Source: CBCXVS01 sp965178525 (lineage in GTDB: Bacteria; Tectomicrobia; Entotheonellia; Entotheonellales; Entotheonellaceae). From it: 16,603 nt of DNA. The position numbers were made by a program, and so were the translations under genes. Where the stretch lies: NCBI GenBank assembly GCA_965178525.1, contig CBCXVS010000170.1, positions 1 to 16,603 on the forward strand, given 5' to 3'. Below, piece by piece: positions 14,231 to 16,603 of this stretch (within the stretch, counting starts at the first letter, position 1; the number at the start of each line of letters is the position of its first letter). The notes below the pieces were generated by a model. The model was not told the DNA's origin. It ran no database searches and saw only the letters and a list, made by a program, of their open reading frames with translations.

Positions 14231-15067
14231 ATGCGTTATCAACTCCTTGCCCTGGATGTAGATGGGACGTTGTTGGACCCTGATGGCAAGCTGCATCCAT
14301 CCGTGCAGCAGGCGGTGGCGGCAGCACAGGCGCGTGGCGTGCGCGTGACACTTTGTACGGGCCGCCGATTTCGCTCCGCCCTATCCTTGGCCCAAACCTT
14401 GCGCTTGACAGAACCGATCGTGGTCCATAATGGCGCCCTGACCAAGGATCCGATCTCCGGCAAAACCCTGACCCACTGCTATATGCCGGCGGGCATCTAT
14501 CACCAGGGGCTCGTGCTCTTACGGCAACTGAGCATCCCCATGGTGTATCTCGATGCCTTCCATGCCCAGATCGATATTATGACCGAATCCCCGGAGCAGG
14601 CCCACCCCTTCCAGCGTCAGTACGTTCAGGATAATCTGGCGCACTGTCACATTGTCCAAGATATGACAACCCCGCCGTTGCACGGCGTGGTCATGATGAG
14701 TATTATGGCAGACGCGCCCAGCTTGCACACGTTGCGAGACACCGTCGAAGTCACGTTAGGACAACGGGCGCGAACACATATCCTGGAGAACAAAAGCTAT
14801 CAGGGTCATATCTTGGAAATTCTGCATCCGACCGTCTCCAAATGGGAAGCGTTGCGGCAACTTGCGGCCCAGCAAGGCATTGCGCCGGCTGACATTATCG
14901 CCGTGGGGGATGATTCGAATGACCTGGAAATGGTCCGTCACGCCGGGTTGGGAATTGCCATGGGCAATGCTCTCGATGCAGTCAAAGCGGTCGCCGATCA
15001 TGTCACCGGCGGTAATGCCGAGGACGGTCTCGTCCAGGCCATCGAACGCTTCGTGCTCCACTCCTAA
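14231..15067 (+). CDS. Cof-type HAD-IIB phosphatase
   Basis: HAD hydrolases of the Cof type remove phosphate from small metabolites such as sugar phosphates or PLP. The protein has 278 aa and all four motifs: LALDVDGTL with nucleophile Asp9 and acid Asp11; Thr43 in LCTGR; Lys204 in TVSKWEAL; and GDDSNDLEM with Asp227, Asp228 and Asp231. Residues about 85-190 are the C2 cap domain. ATG 14231 follows an AGGATATCCT ribosome site 8 bp after the aminotransferase stop. An upstream in-frame extension to 13973 lies inside the aminotransferase and is not credible. Next to a PLP enzyme, PLP phosphatase activity is one guess, but many Cof proteins are promiscuous. Confidence 0.92.
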   Translation: MRYQLLALDVDGTLLDPDGKLHPSVQQAVAAAQARGVRVTLCTGRRFRSALSLAQTLRLTEPIVVHNGALTKDPISGKTLTHCYMPAGIYHQGLVLLRQLSIPMVYLDAFHAQIDIMTESPEQAHPFQRQYVQDNLAHCHIVQDMTTPPLHGVVMMSIMADAPSLHTLRDTVEVTLGQRARTHILENKSYQGHILEILHPTVSKWEALRQLAAQQGIAPADIIAVGDDSNDLEMVRHAGLGIAMGNALDAVKAVADHVTGGNAEDGLVQAIERFVLHS

Positions 15068-15094
15068 AGCCACCGGAGCGTGAAAAGGGACATC

Positions 15095-15469
15095 ATGATC
15101 TACGGTATTGGCGTCGACTTGATCGAAATCGATCGGATTAGACAAGCCATCGAGCGCAATGGCCAGCGCTTTATCGACCGCGTCTACACCGACGCAGAGC
15201 AAGAGTATTGCACCCAGCGGCCCTCTTATGCTTGCTACGCGGCACGGTTTACGGCCAAAGAAGCCTTCCTCAAAGCGTTGGGAACCGGATTACGCAAGGG
15301 CATGCGTTGGCGCGATATCGAGGTCTATACCGACAAACTCGGCAAACCCCATCTGCAGCTCCACGGGCATCTCCAGGAACGCTGCCATGCCGAGCGGTTT
15401 AAGCATATCCACCTCTCTCTGTCACACAGCACCGCTTATGCCATGGCCCAGGTCGTCATCGAATGCTGA
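15095..15469 (+). CDS. acpS: Holo-[acyl-carrier-protein] synthase
   Basis: AcpS moves 4'-phosphopantetheine from CoA onto a serine of acyl carrier protein, activating it for fatty-acid (or other) synthesis in the cytoplasm. It has 124 aa, the normal length. MIYGIGVDLIEIDRI contains the Mg-binding Asp8, and FTAKEAFLKALGTG contains the second ligand Glu56. The C-terminal HLSLSHS (107-113) is diagnostic. ATG 15095 has AAAAGGGACATC before it; an in-frame GTG at 15080 would add five residues and overlap that site. It is 27 bp downstream of the HAD gene, same strand. Confidence 0.95.
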   Translation: MIYGIGVDLIEIDRIRQAIERNGQRFIDRVYTDAEQEYCTQRPSYACYAARFTAKEAFLKALGTGLRKGMRWRDIEVYTDKLGKPHLQLHGHLQERCHAERFKHIHLSLSHSTAYAMAQVVIEC

Positions 15470-15573
15470 GTACGGATGCAACATGACATTCATATCTTTC
15501 CTCTGGAGAAATAGATCAAGGTCATCATGCCCAGGCATTTCAAGCCCCGCTACCCGTGAGAAAGGACCGCTCC

Positions 15574-16395
15574 ATGCTGCCGCTGCTCTCCCCTACGACC
15601 CCTGTCGAGGAGCTCCCCCTGACGTTTGTCGATGTCGAGACCACCGGGCTCGAGGCGGACAAGGGCGATCGGATTTGCGAAGTGGCGCTGTTACAGGTGC
15701 AGCGCGGACAAGAGCAGGCGCGGTTTACCTCGCTCCTTCATCCCGAGCGTTCCATGCCGGCCCGTGCCACGGCGGTCAATGGCATTACGGACACCATGCT
15801 GGCAACAGCCCCATGCTTTGCCACGCTCATTCCCTCCATCCTCCCGCTCCTGCACGGCAGCGTCGTGGTCGCCCACAACGCGCAGTTTGACATACGCTTC
15901 TTACGCCATGAATTTGCCCGGGGGCAACAGGATTTGCCGCAGTTGGCAGTGGTCGATACCCTGGCTCTGGCACAAGCTTGGTACCATTTTCATCACAACA
16001 GTCTCGAGGCCATCGCGGCGACGTTCGGCCTCAGCAATGCCGTGCGCCACCGTGCCTTGGCAGATGTGCTCACCACCTGGCAAGTCTGGCAACGTTTCAT
16101 CGCGGATAAGCGTATCAATGGTCCGCTCACCCTGGCACACGTCATGCACCCCAACGATCACCGCTCGATGGCCGAATTAGAGGCCCTGACCACCACGTTG
16201 CGCGAAGCGCTACAAACCAGCACGCCTCTCCACTTGCGGTACAAGGCCAGTAATGCGCAAGAAACCCAACGGGTCATCGAGCCCCTAGAGCTGCAGTATG
16301 TGCGTGGCTATAGCTATCTGCGCGCCTATTGCTACCTGCGCCAGGATGAACGCCACTTCCGCTTGGATCGTATGATGGAACTCGAATTGGCTTAA
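15574..16395 (+). CDS. DEDDh 3'-5' exonuclease fused to a WYL-type domain
   Basis: The N-terminal half is a DnaQ/epsilon-like exonuclease: FVDVETTGL (Asp20, Glu22), AVNGITDTM (67-75), VVAHNAQFDIRFL (Asp106), and HRALADV (His159, Asp164), a full DEDDh set. Residues about 217-272 look like a WYL domain (PLHLRYKASN, TQRVIEPLEL, YSYLRAYCYLRQDERHFRLD), a ligand-sensing module known mainly from transcription regulators and CRISPR/defence genes. Length is 273 aa from ATG 15574 (GAAAGGACCGCTCC before it); a GTG at 15556 would add six residues. There is no helix-turn-helix, so regulation of DNA or RNA degradation by a bound ligand is plausible. It lies 104 bp after acpS on the same strand. Confidence 0.85.
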   Translation: MLPLLSPTTPVEELPLTFVDVETTGLEADKGDRICEVALLQVQRGQEQARFTSLLHPERSMPARATAVNGITDTMLATAPCFATLIPSILPLLHGSVVVAHNAQFDIRFLRHEFARGQQDLPQLAVVDTLALAQAWYHFHHNSLEAIAATFGLSNAVRHRALADVLTTWQVWQRFIADKRINGPLTLAHVMHPNDHRSMAELEALTTTLREALQTSTPLHLRYKASNAQETQRVIEPLELQYVRGYSYLRAYCYLRQDERHFRLDRMMELELA

Positions 16396-16603
16396 CGACA
16401 ACGGAACCGGGACCGATGGCGGATTGCGGCCCCCTGCGAGGAGCAACGAAGAGACGGATTGCGGATGGTAAGAAGGTTCAGCGCGTAGCGAGACATCCGG
16501 TACAGCGGGCCGGCATCCCTCAGAGCGGGAGCATTCGGTGATTCTTACGCCTCTGATTTCTGGCGTTGATGCCCTGCAAACACCTGATGGAAGGTGCCGT
16601 TAT
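16396..16603. other. Right-edge intergenic sequence with degenerate GGATTGCGG words
   Basis: I see no supported gene. GGATTGCGG occurs at 16421-16429 and 16457-16465, similar to the heptamer array at 1392-1419. A short minus-strand frame enters from the right edge and ends in TAA at 16545-16547 (18 codons visible, ending RQKSEA); it may be the tail of a gene outside the window but cannot be judged. CACCT-N6-AGGTG (about 16580-16596) can form a small hairpin. Confidence 0.4.

Noticed and set aside
1..16603. CRISPR array
   Set aside because: No regularly spaced repeats of 20-40 bp were seen; the only tandem repeat is the 7-bp array.

Overview
The window comes from a GC-rich bacterial chromosome (hand counts of single 60-base lines in the main genes give about 60% G+C). 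It contains an obvious AT-rich island at roughly 9360-11880, where sampled lines outside the insertion sequence give 23-33% G+C. No rRNA, tRNA or other taxonomic marker is visible, so I do not name the organism. The J-domain protein, WYL domain, DUF2589-type proteins and heptamer repeats would fit a large-genome uncultured bacterium, but that is a guess.

Layout. (1) 1-2321, minus strand: a type I ABC exporter cut by the left edge, then an unrecognised 268-aa protein; a four-copy 7-bp tandem repeat lies against the ABC start codon. (2) 2386-5209: a plus-strand acetylserotonin-type O-methyltransferase, a small convergent protein that overlaps its end, and a plus-strand GalT-like (HIT-superfamily) enzyme. 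(3) 5283-9089, minus strand: a compact unit read from high to low coordinates. It encodes a diverged DUF2589-like protein, a DUF2589 protein, a zinc-ribbon protein, a possible 53-aa protein, a membrane-anchored papain-like/C39-like protein whose expected catalytic Cys is Ser, and a membrane-anchored GH25 lysozyme. This is the best candidate for an undescribed system. (4) 9357-11860, AT-rich island: one minus-strand gene encoding a J-domain protein with an Ig-like C-terminus, split by a ~1.0 kb IS5-like element (9808-10812). Removing the element and one copy of a TA target duplication restores the reading frame exactly. An in-frame TAA remains in the Ig-like part. The IS also looks dead, with a frame break and a catalytic Asp-to-His change. 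(5) 11948-16395: a minus-strand short-chain dehydrogenase, divergent from a plus-strand cluster of a PLP aminotransferase, a Cof-type HAD phosphatase, holo-ACP synthase (acpS), and a DEDDh exonuclease fused to a WYL domain.

How the genes relate. The region 3 unit combines two proteins that share a DUF2589 core, a Zn-binding protein, a protease-fold protein with C-terminal membrane segments and a peptidoglycan hydrolase with an N-terminal anchor. The two membrane anchors end in the same short motif. This suggests a membrane- or envelope-located assembly, but no function is known for the set. The rest of the window looks like ordinary metabolic and housekeeping content.
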